A stretch of 64,000 bases of DNA. Source: Salinimicrobium nanhaiense (lineage in GTDB: Bacteria; Bacteroidota; Bacteroidia; Flavobacteriales; Flavobacteriaceae). Position numbers and translations under genes: made by a program. Numbering within the stretch: the stretch's first letter is position 1; every line of letters begins with the position of its first letter. Under the pieces are notes generated by a model that had not been told where the DNA came from, did not search any database, and worked only from the letters and a program-made list of their open reading frames with translations. Positions 18,120 to 28,082 of this stretch are shown here, piece after piece. Where the stretch lies: positions 124,001 through 188,000 of the forward strand of contig JAAVJQ010000004.1 of the NCBI GenBank assembly GCA_012038135.1, in the 5' to 3' direction.

Positions 18120-18138
18120 AAATTAAACCTATAGAAAA

Positions 18139-18489
18139 ATGGGTTCAGAAGCAATTATAGTTTTTCTTATCGCAGGGATCGTTTTGGTCGCCGGCGCTAA
18201 TTTTCTCTCGAATCTCATTTCCCCTAAATCTGATAATCCTGCTAAAAGGGAACCCTATGAAAGTGGAATGACCACTATTGGCCCCACCTGGGTGCAGTTT
18301 AAAGTGGGTTACTACCTCTTTGCCATCCTCTTTTTAATTTTTGATGTAGAAGTGGCGTTTTTGGTGCCATGGGCAGTAGTATTTGGAGAATTGGGAACGG
18401 TAGCCCTGGTTGAGATTGTCATCTTCCTCTTCATCCTGGGCTTGGGATTAGCATATGCATGGAAAAAAGGAGCATTAAAATGGGAATAG
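18139..18489 (+). CDS. nuoA: Complex I subunit A
   Basis: A 116-residue membrane subunit with three helices ([67 protein letters not shown]). The family signature is present: [47 protein letters not shown], here with FLVPW. NuoA borders the quinone cavity, and its loop carries the conserved ESG and DVE residues. It is the first gene of an eleven-gene nuo operon. Its last 10 bases overlap the chosen nuoB start. Confidence 0.95.
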   Translation: MGSEAIIVFLIAGIVLVAGANFLSNLISPKSDNPAKREPYESGMTTIGPTWVQFKVGYYLFAILFLIFDVEVAFLVPWAVVFGELGTVALVEIVIFLFILGLGLAYAWKKGALKWE

Positions 18490-19061
18490 TAAACACTAAA
18501 GAACAGGCCGCCCAAAAAGGCGGAATTCCGGCAGATTTTCCGGGAGATGTAATTCCGGCAGGAAACGGCGGAAACATCCTGGTCACCACTCTTGACAAAG
18601 TTATAAACTGGGGCCGTGCCAATTCCCTGTGGTCACTTTATTTTGGCACCAGTTGTTGTGCCATTGAAATGATGCAAACAGGAGCTGCACGTCATGATTA
18701 TTCCCGCTTTGGTTTTGAAGTTGCCCGCCCGTCCCCCAGGCAGGCCGACCTTATAATTATCGCGGGAACTATTACCATTAAGATGGCTCCGGTACTTCGG
18801 CGGCTGTATGACCAAATGGCCGAACCTAAATATGTAATAGCCATGGGTGCCTGCGCCATTAGCGGCGGTCCTTTCTTTTACAACTCATACTCTGTAGTAA
18901 AAGGGGCCGATCATGTGATCCCCGTTGATGTTTATGTTCCCGGATGCCCGCCAAGACCCGAAGCGCTCATGGATGGAATGATCATGCTACAGCAAAAGAT
19001 CCTCAAGGAAAAACGACTGGAAAAACCTAATCCCATCGAAGGTTTTGATGAAGGAATTTAA
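18480..19061 (+). CDS. nuoB: Complex I subunit B (cluster N2)
   Basis: A 193-residue peripheral-arm subunit that binds the terminal cluster N2. Ligands are C59, C60, C125 and C156 ([28 protein letters not shown]). The ATG at 18480 is chosen over an in-frame ATG at 18459, because a Shine-Dalgarno-like AAGGAG (18467-18472) precedes it and the family N-terminus begins near here; it overlaps the nuoA 3' end. Residues [20 protein letters not shown] complete the signature. With NuoD, NuoH and NuoA it forms the quinone site. Confidence 0.95.
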   Translation: MGIVNTKEQAAQKGGIPADFPGDVIPAGNGGNILVTTLDKVINWGRANSLWSLYFGTSCCAIEMMQTGAARHDYSRFGFEVARPSPRQADLIIIAGTITIKMAPVLRRLYDQMAEPKYVIAMGACAISGGPFFYNSYSVVKGADHVIPVDVYVPGCPPRPEALMDGMIMLQQKILKEKRLEKPNPIEGFDEGI

Positions 19062-19067
19062 CACGTG

Positions 19068-19550
19068 ATGGCTATGACCAACGAAGCACTACAACAAACC
19101 ATTTTAAGCTGGTTTCCCGACGCCGAGGTACCGCAGCCGCAATTCTCTGAAGAAGGCTCTCAATATCTCAATGTTAGTATAGAAGCGAATCAATTGCACG
19201 AACTCATGCAATTGCTCAAAAATAATCCAGAAACCCATTTTGATTATCTGTTCTGCCTCACAGGAGTAGATTATGGAAAAGAACTCGGAGTGGTTTACCA
19301 CCTGGAGTCAACGATGCACCGTCATATTCTGGTGGTAAAAGTACAGACAAGCGACCGGGAAAATCCCATTTTTGAAAGCGTACAGGATCTTTGGGCTACC
19401 GCAAATTATCACGAGCGGGAGGTTTTTGATTTCTTCGGAATAAAATTCAGCAATCATCCTAATTTAAAACGGCTGTTTCTCTCTGAAGATTGGGAAGGAT
19501 ACCCATTGCGAAAAGATTATGTAGATGAATCAAACATGGTTGTAAAATAG
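19068..19550 (+). CDS. nuoC: Complex I subunit C
   Basis: A peripheral-arm subunit of about 160 residues with the 30-kDa signature (ANYHEREVFDFFGIKFSNHPNLKRLFLSEDWEGYPLRKDY). It is a separate gene from nuoD, unlike the NuoCD fusion of enterics and Bacteroides. A GTG at 19065 and an ATG at 19074 are alternative starts. It lies 6 bp after nuoB and 5 bp before nuoD. Confidence 0.94.
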   Translation: MAMTNEALQQTILSWFPDAEVPQPQFSEEGSQYLNVSIEANQLHELMQLLKNNPETHFDYLFCLTGVDYGKELGVVYHLESTMHRHILVVKVQTSDRENPIFESVQDLWATANYHEREVFDFFGIKFSNHPNLKRLFLSEDWEGYPLRKDYVDESNMVVK

Positions 19551-19555
19551 GAAAA

Positions 19556-20692
19556 ATGGAAACAGCTACTTTAGAACCGACTATAACAAAAAAAGGCTTT
19601 AAGTCTGAAGAATACTTCATCAACATGGGTCCGCAGCACCCTGCAACCCATGGAGTACTTCGATTGCTGCTCACCATTGATGGAGAGGTCATTAAAAAAG
19701 TGGAGCCCGATCTTGGCTACATTCACCGCTCCATCGAAAAGATGTGTGAGAGCAACAGCTATCAGCAGATCGTTCATCTTACAGATAGGCTTGACTACCT
19801 CTCTTCTCATATAAACAACGAAGCCGTTTGTCTTTGTGTCGAAAATGCCCTGGAACTTGAGGTGCCCGAGAGAGTTAAAGTGATCCGCACCATCCTGGGA
19901 GAGCTCACCCGCATCGCTTCCCACACCTTGTGGTGGGGAGTACTGGGAATGGACGTGGGTGCGCTTACCTCCTACTTCTACGGCTTCAGGGACCGCGAAA
20001 TGATCAATGATATTTTTGAAGAAACCTGTGGCGCCCGTTTGACCATGAACTACAATATTCCCGGCGGATTAATGGAGGATATACATCCTAACTTTGTAAA
20101 AAGAGTAAAGGAATTCATTCCACATTTTAGGTCTAAACTTCCGGAATACGACCGGCTCCTCACCGGCAATATCATCTTTCAAAAAAGAACAAAAGGAGTA
20201 GGTGTTTTAACTAAGGAAGATGCTATCAACTTTGGGGCCTCGGGACCCGTTGCGAGAGCATCCGGACACTCCTGTGATGTGCGAAAATATCACCCTTACA
20301 GTGCCCTTGATAAGGTCAATTTTACCGAAATCCTTGATACTGCAGGAGACTCCTTTGCAAGATACAGAGTAAGAATAGCCGAAATGTGGGAATCTCTGGA
20401 CATCATTGAACAATTGATAGACAACATCCCAGATGGGGATCATAAAGTCGCTACTAACGCGGTGATCAAGCTTCCGAAGGGAGATTTCTACCAAAAGGTG
20501 GAAACTGCCAGAGGGGAATTTGGAGTCTATATCATAAGCACGGGAACAAAAAACCCTTACAGGGTAAAATTCCGCTCCCCGGGTCTGTCCAATCTTTCCC
20601 TGCTCAACCACATTGCAGTAGGCGGGAAGATAGGAGACCTTGTTGCCACCATGGCCACTATAGATATTGTTGTACCTGATATTGATCGTTAA
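19556..20692 (+). CDS. nuoD: Complex I subunit D (49-kDa, quinone site)
   Basis: A 378-residue subunit. Signatures are [21 protein letters not shown] (with the conserved HPxxHG quinone-site loop), [49 protein letters not shown] and the C-terminal [23 protein letters not shown] ending. Key His and Tyr for quinone binding lie in the N-terminal motif. In most NADH-linked complexes nuoE, nuoF and nuoG come next; here nuoH follows within 10 bp, so the NADH-oxidising module is absent from this operon. Confidence 0.95.
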   Translation: METATLEPTITKKGFKSEEYFINMGPQHPATHGVLRLLLTIDGEVIKKVEPDLGYIHRSIEKMCESNSYQQIVHLTDRLDYLSSHINNEAVCLCVENALELEVPERVKVIRTILGELTRIASHTLWWGVLGMDVGALTSYFYGFRDREMINDIFEETCGARLTMNYNIPGGLMEDIHPNFVKRVKEFIPHFRSKLPEYDRLLTGNIIFQKRTKGVGVLTKEDAINFGASGPVARASGHSCDVRKYHPYSALDKVNFTEILDTAGDSFARYRVRIAEMWESLDIIEQLIDNIPDGDHKVATNAVIKLPKGDFYQKVETARGEFGVYIISTGTKNPYRVKFRSPGLSNLSLLNHIAVGGKIGDLVATMATIDIVVPDIDR

Positions 20693-20702
20693 CCTGAAAA
20701 AA

Positions 20703-21737
20703 ATGAACAGCATTTCTAACATAATTGACTGGTTTATAAATACAGGGGTGTTGAATATGGCCATGATTGCCCTAATCTACCTTACTGTTTTTGCGGTGCT
20801 GGGCTTATTCCTTGTATTGCTTGAAAGAAAGGTAGCTGCATGGTTTCAGCTTCGAATCGGTCCGAACCGGGTAGGTTACCTGGGTTTATTCCAAACTATT
20901 GCCGATGCTTTAAAACTGGTCTCCAAAGAACTTACCGGCACCGTAAAAGCCGATAAATTCCTTTACAACCTCGCACCTTACTTCGTTATCGTCACCTCCT
21001 TGATGGCCCTGGCTGTTTTTCCATTCACTAAAGACCTGCAGGCTTTTGATATCAACATCGGGATCTTTTTCTTAATCGCCATTTCGTCAATAGGAGTGAT
21101 CGGTATTCTTTTGGGTGGCTGGAGCAGCAACAACAAATTTGCTTTAATTGGAGCTATGCGAAGTGGCGTACAGACGGTAAGTTATGAACTTTCTGTAGGG
21201 CTTTCACTGCTCACCATGGTGATCCTTACCGGCAGCCTTCAGCTTTCTGAGATCATTGAAGTACAAAAAAGCGGCTGGTTGATCGTACAGGGACATATTC
21301 CTGCCATCATCGCCTTTATGATCTACATGATCTCAGGTACAGCCGAAACGAACCGTGCACCTTTCGATATGGTCGAAGCCGAATCTGAACTCGGAGCAGG
21401 TTATCACACTGAATATTCAGGGATGAAGTTCGCTTACTTCTTCCTGGCAGAGTTTATCAATATGTTCATTATCGCAGCAATTGCCACCACTATATTTTTT
21501 GGGGGCTGGTTGTCTCCTTTCGGCATCACCGATTCCCTGCCATGGATGGGCCTTTTATGGTTCCTGGCAAAGACTTTTGTGCTGGTGTTCCTCATGATGT
21601 GGTTCCGCTGGACTTTCCCCAGGCTAAGAGTTGATCAGCTGTTAACGCTCGAGTGGAAATACCTGCTGCCCATCAACCTGGTGAACCTGGTGCTAATGGC
21701 CGTGATCGTATGGCTTAACCTTACCATTCAAATCTAA
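20703..21737 (+). CDS. nuoH: Complex I subunit H
   Basis: A 344-residue subunit with eight predicted transmembrane helices. It couples the quinone site to the membrane arm. Signatures are [61 protein letters not shown] and [41 protein letters not shown]. The ATG at 20703 is preferred over an upstream in-frame start that would lie inside nuoD. Confidence 0.95.
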   Translation: MNSISNIIDWFINTGVLNMAMIALIYLTVFAVLGLFLVLLERKVAAWFQLRIGPNRVGYLGLFQTIADALKLVSKELTGTVKADKFLYNLAPYFVIVTSLMALAVFPFTKDLQAFDINIGIFFLIAISSIGVIGILLGGWSSNNKFALIGAMRSGVQTVSYELSVGLSLLTMVILTGSLQLSEIIEVQKSGWLIVQGHIPAIIAFMIYMISGTAETNRAPFDMVEAESELGAGYHTEYSGMKFAYFFLAEFINMFIIAAIATTIFFGGWLSPFGITDSLPWMGLLWFLAKTFVLVFLMMWFRWTFPRLRVDQLLTLEWKYLLPINLVNLVLMAVIVWLNLTIQI

Positions 21738-21742
21738 TTGCT

Positions 21743-22219
21743 ATGGGTTATTTCTCTAACATATACCACGGAATAGGAACTCTTCTCACAGGGATGAGGG
21801 TTACCGGAAAATATTTTCTAAACGCCCGTAAAGGTGCTATTACTCAGCAATACCCTGATAATCGTGACACGCTGAAGATGTTCGAACGCTTCCGCGGAGA
21901 GGTCGTGATGCCGCATGACGAGAACAATGAGCACAGCTGTACCGGCTGCCAGAAGTGTGAACTCGCCTGTCCTAACGGAAGCATCGAAATCATTTGGGAC
22001 AGGGTGATTGATCCCGAGACCGGAAAAAAGAAAAAAGCCATAGACCAGCACATCTACCACTTCGGAATGTGCACCCAGTGCGGACTCTGTGTGGATGCAT
22101 GCCCATCGGATGCTATAAAATGGGCACAGAACTTTGAGAATTCGGTCTACGACAGAACTCAGCTTACGAGAATATTAAATAAACCCGGATCGAAGGTTAG
22201 AGCCGGAGTAGAAGAATAA
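21743..22219 (+). CDS. nuoI: Complex I subunit I (clusters N6a/N6b)
   Basis: A 158-residue ferredoxin-like subunit with two [4Fe-4S] motifs: C66-C69-C72-C76 (CTGCQKCELACP) and C110-C113-C116-C120 (CTQCGLCVDACP). A 26-residue insert lies between the clusters. In complexes without NuoEFG this subunit is the outermost Fe-S protein of the arm and therefore the plausible docking point for reduced ferredoxin, by analogy with cyanobacterial NDH-1. Five bp after nuoH. Confidence 0.95.
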   Translation: MGYFSNIYHGIGTLLTGMRVTGKYFLNARKGAITQQYPDNRDTLKMFERFRGEVVMPHDENNEHSCTGCQKCELACPNGSIEIIWDRVIDPETGKKKKAIDQHIYHFGMCTQCGLCVDACPSDAIKWAQNFENSVYDRTQLTRILNKPGSKVRAGVEE

Positions 22220-22222
22220 GCC

Positions 22223-22825
22223 ATGGAAAAAGTAATTTTTTACATCCTTGCAATAATTATGGTTACCTCGGCAATTGCTGCGGTGAGCAGCCGAAAAATG
22301 CTTCGGTCGGTAGTGTATCTCCTCTTCGTATTGATAGGGGCCGCCGGACTCTATTTTCAGATGGATTACAACTTCCTGGCTGCCATTCAGCTCACTGTTT
22401 ATGCAGGAGGGATCGTAGTCCTGATCATTTTCTCTGTCCTTCTCATTCAGCATATAGAGATGGAACTGGAAGTAGCAGGAAAGTACCGACAAATGATCTC
22501 AGCTCTGCTTTGCCTGCTGGGTTTAAGCGTTTTCTTAGCAACCATATATTCCCATCCTTTTGAAGCTGCGGGAATCACCTCTACTACCACTACAGCTGAA
22601 ATTGGGCGGGCGCTGCTAAGCTTCGACAAACAAGGATTTATTCTTCCGTTTGAAGTTATTAGTGTACTGCTGCTTTCAGCAATGATTGGGGCTATAGTGA
22701 TCGCAAAAGGCGGAAAACAGATCAGGCAGCCGGGACTTGAGAAAATAGATCCGGAGAGGATCCTGCAGAAAATTTCCGAAGAAGTAAAAGAAGAAAAGGT
22801 ACCTGAAGAAGAAATAGGTGTCTAA
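22223..22825 (+). CDS. nuoJ: Complex I subunit J
   Basis: A 200-residue membrane subunit with five helices (VIFYILAIIMVTSAIAAV, RSVVYLLFVLIGAAGLYF, FLAAIQLTVYAGGIVVLIIFSVLL, MISALLCLLGLSVFLATIY, EVISVLLLSAMIGAIVIAKGG). The conserved VYAGGIVVL pi-bulge helix is present. A charged cytoplasmic tail (EEVKEEKVPEEE) extends beyond the usual end. Confidence 0.94.
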   Translation: MEKVIFYILAIIMVTSAIAAVSSRKMLRSVVYLLFVLIGAAGLYFQMDYNFLAAIQLTVYAGGIVVLIIFSVLLIQHIEMELEVAGKYRQMISALLCLLGLSVFLATIYSHPFEAAGITSTTTTAEIGRALLSFDKQGFILPFEVISVLLLSAMIGAIVIAKGGKQIRQPGLEKIDPERILQKISEEVKEEKVPEEEIGV

Positions 22826-22888
22826 AATGACATTTTTGAAGTAGAATAATTTGAACACATCCGGCAGTTGCCGATAAAATTAAAACCT

Positions 22889-23206
22889 ATGATCCCGGGC
22901 GTAAGCATAAACGAAATCCTCACCCTCACTTCCATCCTGTTCTTTATTGGGGTGTATGGATTCATTACCAGAAAGAATCTCATCTCGATGCTGATCTCTC
23001 TGGAATTGATCCTGAATTCTTCAATAATAAATTTTGTGGTGATCAATAAGTACCTCTATCCCGAGCTTTTGCAGGGAATGGTGTACTCTATTTTCATCAT
23101 AGCCGTAGCCGCGGCCGAAACCGCTTTGGCGGTGGCTATTATAATTAACATCTACCGGCGAACAGGCTCTGTAGAAGTAAGCGAAACTGAAACCATGAAG
23201 TATTAA
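22889..23206 (+). CDS. nuoK: Complex I subunit K
   Basis: A 105-residue subunit with three helices and the two conserved buried Glu (ISLELILNSS helix and AVAAAETALAVAIIINIYR). The ATG at 22889 is chosen because an upstream TTG at 22868 would add an unusual basic extension. Signature MLISLELILNSSIINFVVI is clear. Twelve bp before nuoL. Confidence 0.94.
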   Translation: MIPGVSINEILTLTSILFFIGVYGFITRKNLISMLISLELILNSSIINFVVINKYLYPELLQGMVYSIFIIAVAAAETALAVAIIINIYRRTGSVEVSETETMKY

Positions 23207-23218
23207 TCTCAAAAAGAA

Positions 23219-25138
23219 ATGAACCTCATCAACCTTCTTTTAATTCCTGCGATCCCCCTGGTTGTCTTCCTGGTCCTGGGGATCTTCAGCCATAAGATCA
23301 AACCGGCAGCATCGGGCGTTATTGGTGTGGCAGGTTTAGCCACCTCCACCCTGCTCTCCTATTATACCGCCTGGCAGTACTTTTTTGTTACTGAAAAGGT
23401 GAATGGCGTCTACCAAACCTTTGTTGAAAAAACGGTGTGGATCAACTTTACAGATACGCTGCATATCGATATGGGCGTGCTTGTAGATCCTATTTCAGTA
23501 ATGATGCTTATCGTGGTTTCCACCGTGTCCCTCATGGTACACATTTACAGTAGAGGATACATGAAAGGTGATGACGGCTATACCCGTTTCTTCGCCTACC
23601 TGTCTCTGTTCACTTTTTCAATGTATGGATTAGTACTTGCAACTAACCTCTTCCAGATTTACATTTTCTGGGAATTGGTGGGAGTTTCTTCCTTCCTGCT
23701 CATTGGTTATTACTACACAAAGACCTCAGCTATTGCAGCTGCAAAAAAGGCTTTTATCGTTACCCGCTTTGCCGACTTTGGGTTCTTAATCGGGATCTTT
23801 ATCATTGGTTTCTATACCAACACCTTCGATTTTCAACTGCTGAATGATCCACAGGGACCGGCCATCCTTACCTGGGCGTCCTCTTCCTTTATGGGGCTTT
23901 CTGTGATCACATGGGCACTCATCCTTATCTTTATGGGTGGTGCGGGGAAATCGGCTATGTTCCCGCTACACGTTTGGCTTCCTGATGCCATGGAGGGACC
24001 TACACCGGTATCGGCTTTGATACACGCCGCAACCATGGTTGTAGCCGGAGTCTATCTTGTTGCCCGCCTCTTCCCGATGTTCTATATGGTTGAAGATGGA
24101 TTTGCGCTACAGATCGTCACCTACGTCGGAGCATTTTCTGCACTATTTGCCGCTATTATAGCAATTACTCAAACCGATATCAAAAGAGTACTCGCCTTTT
24201 CAACTATGTCCCAGCTGGGGTATATGATGATGGCCCTGGGAGTTTCAGGATTTGACGGACACGAAGGTGTAGGTTATATGGCTTCCATGTTCCACCTCTT
24301 CACCCACGCCATGTTCAAAGCCTTACTCTTCCTTGGAGCAGGATCTGTGATCCACGCGGTACACAGCAACTTGCTACAGGATATGGGCGGACTCCGAAAA
24401 TATATGCCGGTTACCAACATCACCTTCCTTATCGCAGCTCTGGCCATTGCAGGGGTTCCACCACTGGCAGGATTCTGGAGTAAGGATGAGATTCTTGTTG
24501 CAGCTTACAGCAACAGTCAATTCATCTATGGAATAGGCGTTTTTGTGGCAGGATTGACTGCATTTTATATGTTCAGGCTTTACTTCGGAATATTTTGGGG
24601 GAAAGACAGGCAATATAAACATACGCCGCACGAATCTCCCGCTTCCATGACCATTCCGCTTATCGTGTTGGCAGTGCTTACGATGGTCGCAGGTTTTGTG
24701 CCTTTTAGTGAATTAGTAACTGCAGATAAGGCCGGGTTTGAAGCACACTTGAATCTTCCGCTTGCGGCAATAGCAGTAGGAGTGGGTGCATTGGGAATCT
24801 TCTTCGCCTGGATCTTTTACAAAAAAGAGAACGACCTGGCTTCCAGGTTTGCCACGGCATTTGGATCTCTTTACAAATGGACCTCACATAAATTCTATTT
24901 TGATGAGATCTACCTCTTTGTAGCTCGCACGATCTTTTTCAAAAATGTCGCTGCTCCTATCGCCAAATTCGATAAGAAGATCGTTGACGGCACCATGGAA
25001 GGAATAGGCAACCAGACGGTAGTGATCTCCGGAAAGATCAAAGGCTGGCAATCTGGTCGGGTGCAGGATTATGCTTTCGCCTTTATTGGTGGAGTTGTTA
25101 TTCTCGCTTTGGTCTTCATTTACATTTTTAACAATTAA
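23219..25138 (+). CDS. nuoL: Complex I subunit L (antiporter-like)
   Basis: A 639-residue proton-pumping subunit with about 15-16 helices and a long C-terminal lateral helix. Signatures are IFWELVGVSSFLLIGYYYTK, GGAGKSAMFPLHVWLPDAMEGPTPVSALIHAATMVVAGVYLVARLFPMF, TQTDIKRVLAFSTMSQLGYMMMALG and AGVPPLAGFWSKDEIL. The conserved Lys of GKSAMFPLH and Glu of FWELVG are kept, so it should pump. Six bp before nuoM. Confidence 0.95.
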   Translation: MNLINLLLIPAIPLVVFLVLGIFSHKIKPAASGVIGVAGLATSTLLSYYTAWQYFFVTEKVNGVYQTFVEKTVWINFTDTLHIDMGVLVDPISVMMLIVVSTVSLMVHIYSRGYMKGDDGYTRFFAYLSLFTFSMYGLVLATNLFQIYIFWELVGVSSFLLIGYYYTKTSAIAAAKKAFIVTRFADFGFLIGIFIIGFYTNTFDFQLLNDPQGPAILTWASSSFMGLSVITWALILIFMGGAGKSAMFPLHVWLPDAMEGPTPVSALIHAATMVVAGVYLVARLFPMFYMVEDGFALQIVTYVGAFSALFAAIIAITQTDIKRVLAFSTMSQLGYMMMALGVSGFDGHEGVGYMASMFHLFTHAMFKALLFLGAGSVIHAVHSNLLQDMGGLRKYMPVTNITFLIAALAIAGVPPLAGFWSKDEILVAAYSNSQFIYGIGVFVAGLTAFYMFRLYFGIFWGKDRQYKHTPHESPASMTIPLIVLAVLTMVAGFVPFSELVTADKAGFEAHLNLPLAAIAVGVGALGIFFAWIFYKKENDLASRFATAFGSLYKWTSHKFYFDEIYLFVARTIFFKNVAAPIAKFDKKIVDGTMEGIGNQTVVISGKIKGWQSGRVQDYAFAFIGGVVILALVFIYIFNN

Positions 25139-25144
25139 GCTGCT

Positions 25145-26632
25145 ATGGATATTTTAACTCTATTTGTCGTTGTTCCGGTTCTGGTGATCCTGGCACTAAT
25201 CTTCACCAAGGATCTAAAACAAGCAAGGATCGTGTCCATGATTGGTGGATTGATCCAGCTGGGTATAGCAATAAATCTTTTATTTGCCTACTTCAGGGAA
25301 AGGGCAGTGAACGATGCTGTTATGCTTTTCACCCGTGACCTGGTATGGTTCGAACAATTCAATATTCATTATGCTATTGGAGTGGACGGGATCTCGGTCG
25401 CTCTTATTTTACTAACATCTATAGTCGTTCTTGCAGGAGTCTTTATTTCCTGGAAAATGCAAGATCTGCCTAAAGAATTTTTTATAGCCCTTATAGTGTT
25501 GGCCAGTGGAGTGTACGGGTTCTTTATCTCTATCGACCTCTTTACCATGCTCGTATTCTATGAGATCGCCGTGATCCCTATGTACCTGCTTATTGGAATA
25601 TGGGGTTCAGGAAATAAGGAATATTCAGCAATGAAACTCACCCTAATGTTGATGGGAGCCTCCGCAGTGTTAATGGTTGGAATTCTGGGAATCTACTTTA
25701 ATTCCGATGCCGATGGCGGAGCATTAACTTTTAATATCCTTGAGATCGCACAGGTGAACATTCCTTTTGAAGCTCAAAAGTTGTTCTTCCCCTTAACCTT
25801 TATGGGATTTGCCGTTTTAGGAGCCTTATTCCCTTTCCACACCTGGTCACCAGACGGACATGCCTCTGCGCCTACTGCAGTTTCCATGCTACACGCCGGA
25901 GTTTTGATGAAGCTTGGAGGCTACGGAATTTTTAGAGTAGCGATGTTCCTGCTTCCTGCCGGAGCATTGGAATGGAGCTGGTTCTTTATCATACTTTCGG
26001 CTACCGGCGTTATTTATGGTGCCTTTGCTGCCCTGCGCCAAACCGATCTAAAATACATCAATGCCTACGCATCTGTCAGCCACCTTGGGATGGTGACCTT
26101 TGCGCTGCTTATGCTAAATAAAACTGCGTGGAATGGTGCCATTTTACAATCCCTGTCTCACGGATTTATGACAGCACTTTTCTTTGCTTTAATTGGAATG
26201 ATCTATGGCAGAACCCATACCCGCGATATTACAAAACTCGGTGGTCTGTTAAAGGTGATCCCTTTTATTTCGGTGGTATATGTGATTGCCGGAATGGCTT
26301 TGCTGGGTCTACCCGGCTTTAGCGGATTCGTCGCCGAAATGAACATATTTATGGGGGCGTTTCAGCAGGACAGCATGTTCTACAGGATCGCTACCATTGT
26401 CTCTATTTCAGCAATAGTTGTAACTGCAGTATATGTGCTGCGGGTGGTGGGGATCATGCTCATGGGCCCGGTTAAAAACGAAGCTTACAATCAGCTGGAA
26501 GCAACCACCTGGTTTGAAAAGACAGGAATTGCACTTCTGTTAATTCCCATTATAGGTATTGGTGTAGCTCCATTGTGGATAAGCAATTTAATTATGGAAA
26601 GCCTTCAGCCTTTCATCCAGGGAGTGCTATAA
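25145..26632 (+). CDS. nuoM: Complex I subunit M (antiporter-like)
   Basis: A 495-residue proton-pumping subunit with about 14 helices. Signatures are FYEIAVIPMYLLIGIWG (with the catalytic Glu), ALFPFHTWSPDGHASAPTAVSMLHAGVLMKLGGYGIFR and ALRQTDLKYINAYASVSHLGMV. Sixteen bp before nuoN. Confidence 0.95.
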   Translation: MDILTLFVVVPVLVILALIFTKDLKQARIVSMIGGLIQLGIAINLLFAYFRERAVNDAVMLFTRDLVWFEQFNIHYAIGVDGISVALILLTSIVVLAGVFISWKMQDLPKEFFIALIVLASGVYGFFISIDLFTMLVFYEIAVIPMYLLIGIWGSGNKEYSAMKLTLMLMGASAVLMVGILGIYFNSDADGGALTFNILEIAQVNIPFEAQKLFFPLTFMGFAVLGALFPFHTWSPDGHASAPTAVSMLHAGVLMKLGGYGIFRVAMFLLPAGALEWSWFFIILSATGVIYGAFAALRQTDLKYINAYASVSHLGMVTFALLMLNKTAWNGAILQSLSHGFMTALFFALIGMIYGRTHTRDITKLGGLLKVIPFISVVYVIAGMALLGLPGFSGFVAEMNIFMGAFQQDSMFYRIATIVSISAIVVTAVYVLRVVGIMLMGPVKNEAYNQLEATTWFEKTGIALLLIPIIGIGVAPLWISNLIMESLQPFIQGVL

Positions 26633-26648
26633 ATTAAAAGAATAGAAA

Positions 26649-28076
26649 ATGGAACTGAGTAATTTTTTACTAATGCGGCACGAGATCTCCCTACTGGCGA
26701 TCATCCTGCTGCTCATTATTGCCGAGATCGCCATCCCGAATAACAGGAAAAGCAGTATTCTGCACCTGGCTTTACTTTTCTTCGGAATTCATACTGCTGT
26801 AGGCTTCCTGCCCCTGGCCGAAAGTTTTCTGTTTGGAGGCATGTTCAGGAGCAATGACATGATCCACTTTTTTAAAGGGGTGCTGAATATTGGAGTTTTT
26901 ACTCTTTTACTGCAGTCGGCCGAATGGCTGGAAAAGAATATGGTAAGTCAGGAAAGAGGTACCGAATTCTTCATTCTAATGTTTTCTTCCCTCCTGGGAA
27001 TGTACTTTATGATCTCTGCAGGAGATTTCCTTATGTTTTTTATCGGGATGGAACTTTCAACGCTACCTGTTGCTGCACTTGCTGCTTTTGAGATCATCAA
27101 AAGAGAATCGGGCGAGGCAGGAATAAAGTTTATTCTTTCGGCTGCACTGGCTTCGGGAGTATCTTTGTTTGGGATCACCATGTTATATGCTACAAATGGA
27201 TCGATCTATTTTGAAGACGTTCTAACCACCTTAACTGCAGGAAATCTTACGATCCTCGGGTTCTTATTGTTCTTCGCCGGATTGGCATTTAAAATTTCCC
27301 TGGTGCCTTTCCATTTCTGGACTGCCGATGTCTACGAGGGAGCGCCAATTGGCATTGCCTCATACCTTTCGGTAATATCAAAAGGGGCGGCAGCATTTAT
27401 CCTTATGATCCTTCTATTTACTGTGCTTAAGCCTCTAATGTACATTTGGGAGCCTATGCTCTATGTGCTGGCAGTAGCTACCATGTTCATTGGGAATATC
27501 TTTGCACTTAGACAGGAGAACATGAAACGTTTCCTTGCCTACTCTTCTATTGCACAGGCAGGATTTATCCTTTTGGGACTCATGACAGGAACCCAATTAG
27601 GGACAGCAACAGTGGTATATTTTGTAACCATTTATATCTTCTCTAATCTGGCAGCCTTTGGCGTAGTGCAGGCTATTTCCACGCAAACCGGAAAAGAGAA
27701 CATGAAAGATTACGAAGGTTTGTACCGTACAAATCCTAAGCTAAGCCTGGTGATGATGCTGGCACTTTTCTCTTTAGCGGGAATTCCCCCGGTTGCGGGT
27801 TTCTTCGGGAAGTTCTTCCTCTTCACGGCAGCCGCCAGCGAAGGCTTCTACCTGTTGGTGTTCCTGGCGGTTGTGAACGTGACTATTTCGCTTTATTACT
27901 ACTTGTTGGTAATAAGAGCAATGTTTGTTAGAAAAGGGGAAGCTCCAATCCCATTCTTTGAAAATAAATTATACATGCGATTAGGGCTCTTGATCACTGT
28001 TTTAGGTATCCTTGCCCTGGGCTTATACAGTCCATTGTATGATTATATATATCAATTAGGTGCAGTTTTAAATTAG
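26649..28076 (+). CDS. nuoN: Complex I subunit N (antiporter-like)
   Basis: A 475-residue proton-pumping subunit with about 14 helices. Signatures are MFFIGMELSTLPVAALAAFE, AGLAFKISLVPFHFWTADVYEGAPIGIASYLSVISKGAA, RQENMKRFLAYSSIAQAGFILLG and SLAGIPPVAGFFGKFFLF. It closes the membrane-arm set; the next gene, 6 bp on, is not a known complex I subunit. Confidence 0.95.
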   Translation: MELSNFLLMRHEISLLAIILLLIIAEIAIPNNRKSSILHLALLFFGIHTAVGFLPLAESFLFGGMFRSNDMIHFFKGVLNIGVFTLLLQSAEWLEKNMVSQERGTEFFILMFSSLLGMYFMISAGDFLMFFIGMELSTLPVAALAAFEIIKRESGEAGIKFILSAALASGVSLFGITMLYATNGSIYFEDVLTTLTAGNLTILGFLLFFAGLAFKISLVPFHFWTADVYEGAPIGIASYLSVISKGAAAFILMILLFTVLKPLMYIWEPMLYVLAVATMFIGNIFALRQENMKRFLAYSSIAQAGFILLGLMTGTQLGTATVVYFVTIYIFSNLAAFGVVQAISTQTGKENMKDYEGLYRTNPKLSLVMMLALFSLAGIPPVAGFFGKFFLFTAAASEGFYLLVFLAVVNVTISLYYYLLVIRAMFVRKGEAPIPFFENKLYMRLGLLITVLGILALGLYSPLYDYIYQLGAVLN

Positions 28077-28082
28077 GGTCTT

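Noticed and set aside
20207..20764. 185-codon frame antisense to nuoD and nuoH
   Set aside because: Spans two unambiguous sense genes and encodes no recognisable protein.
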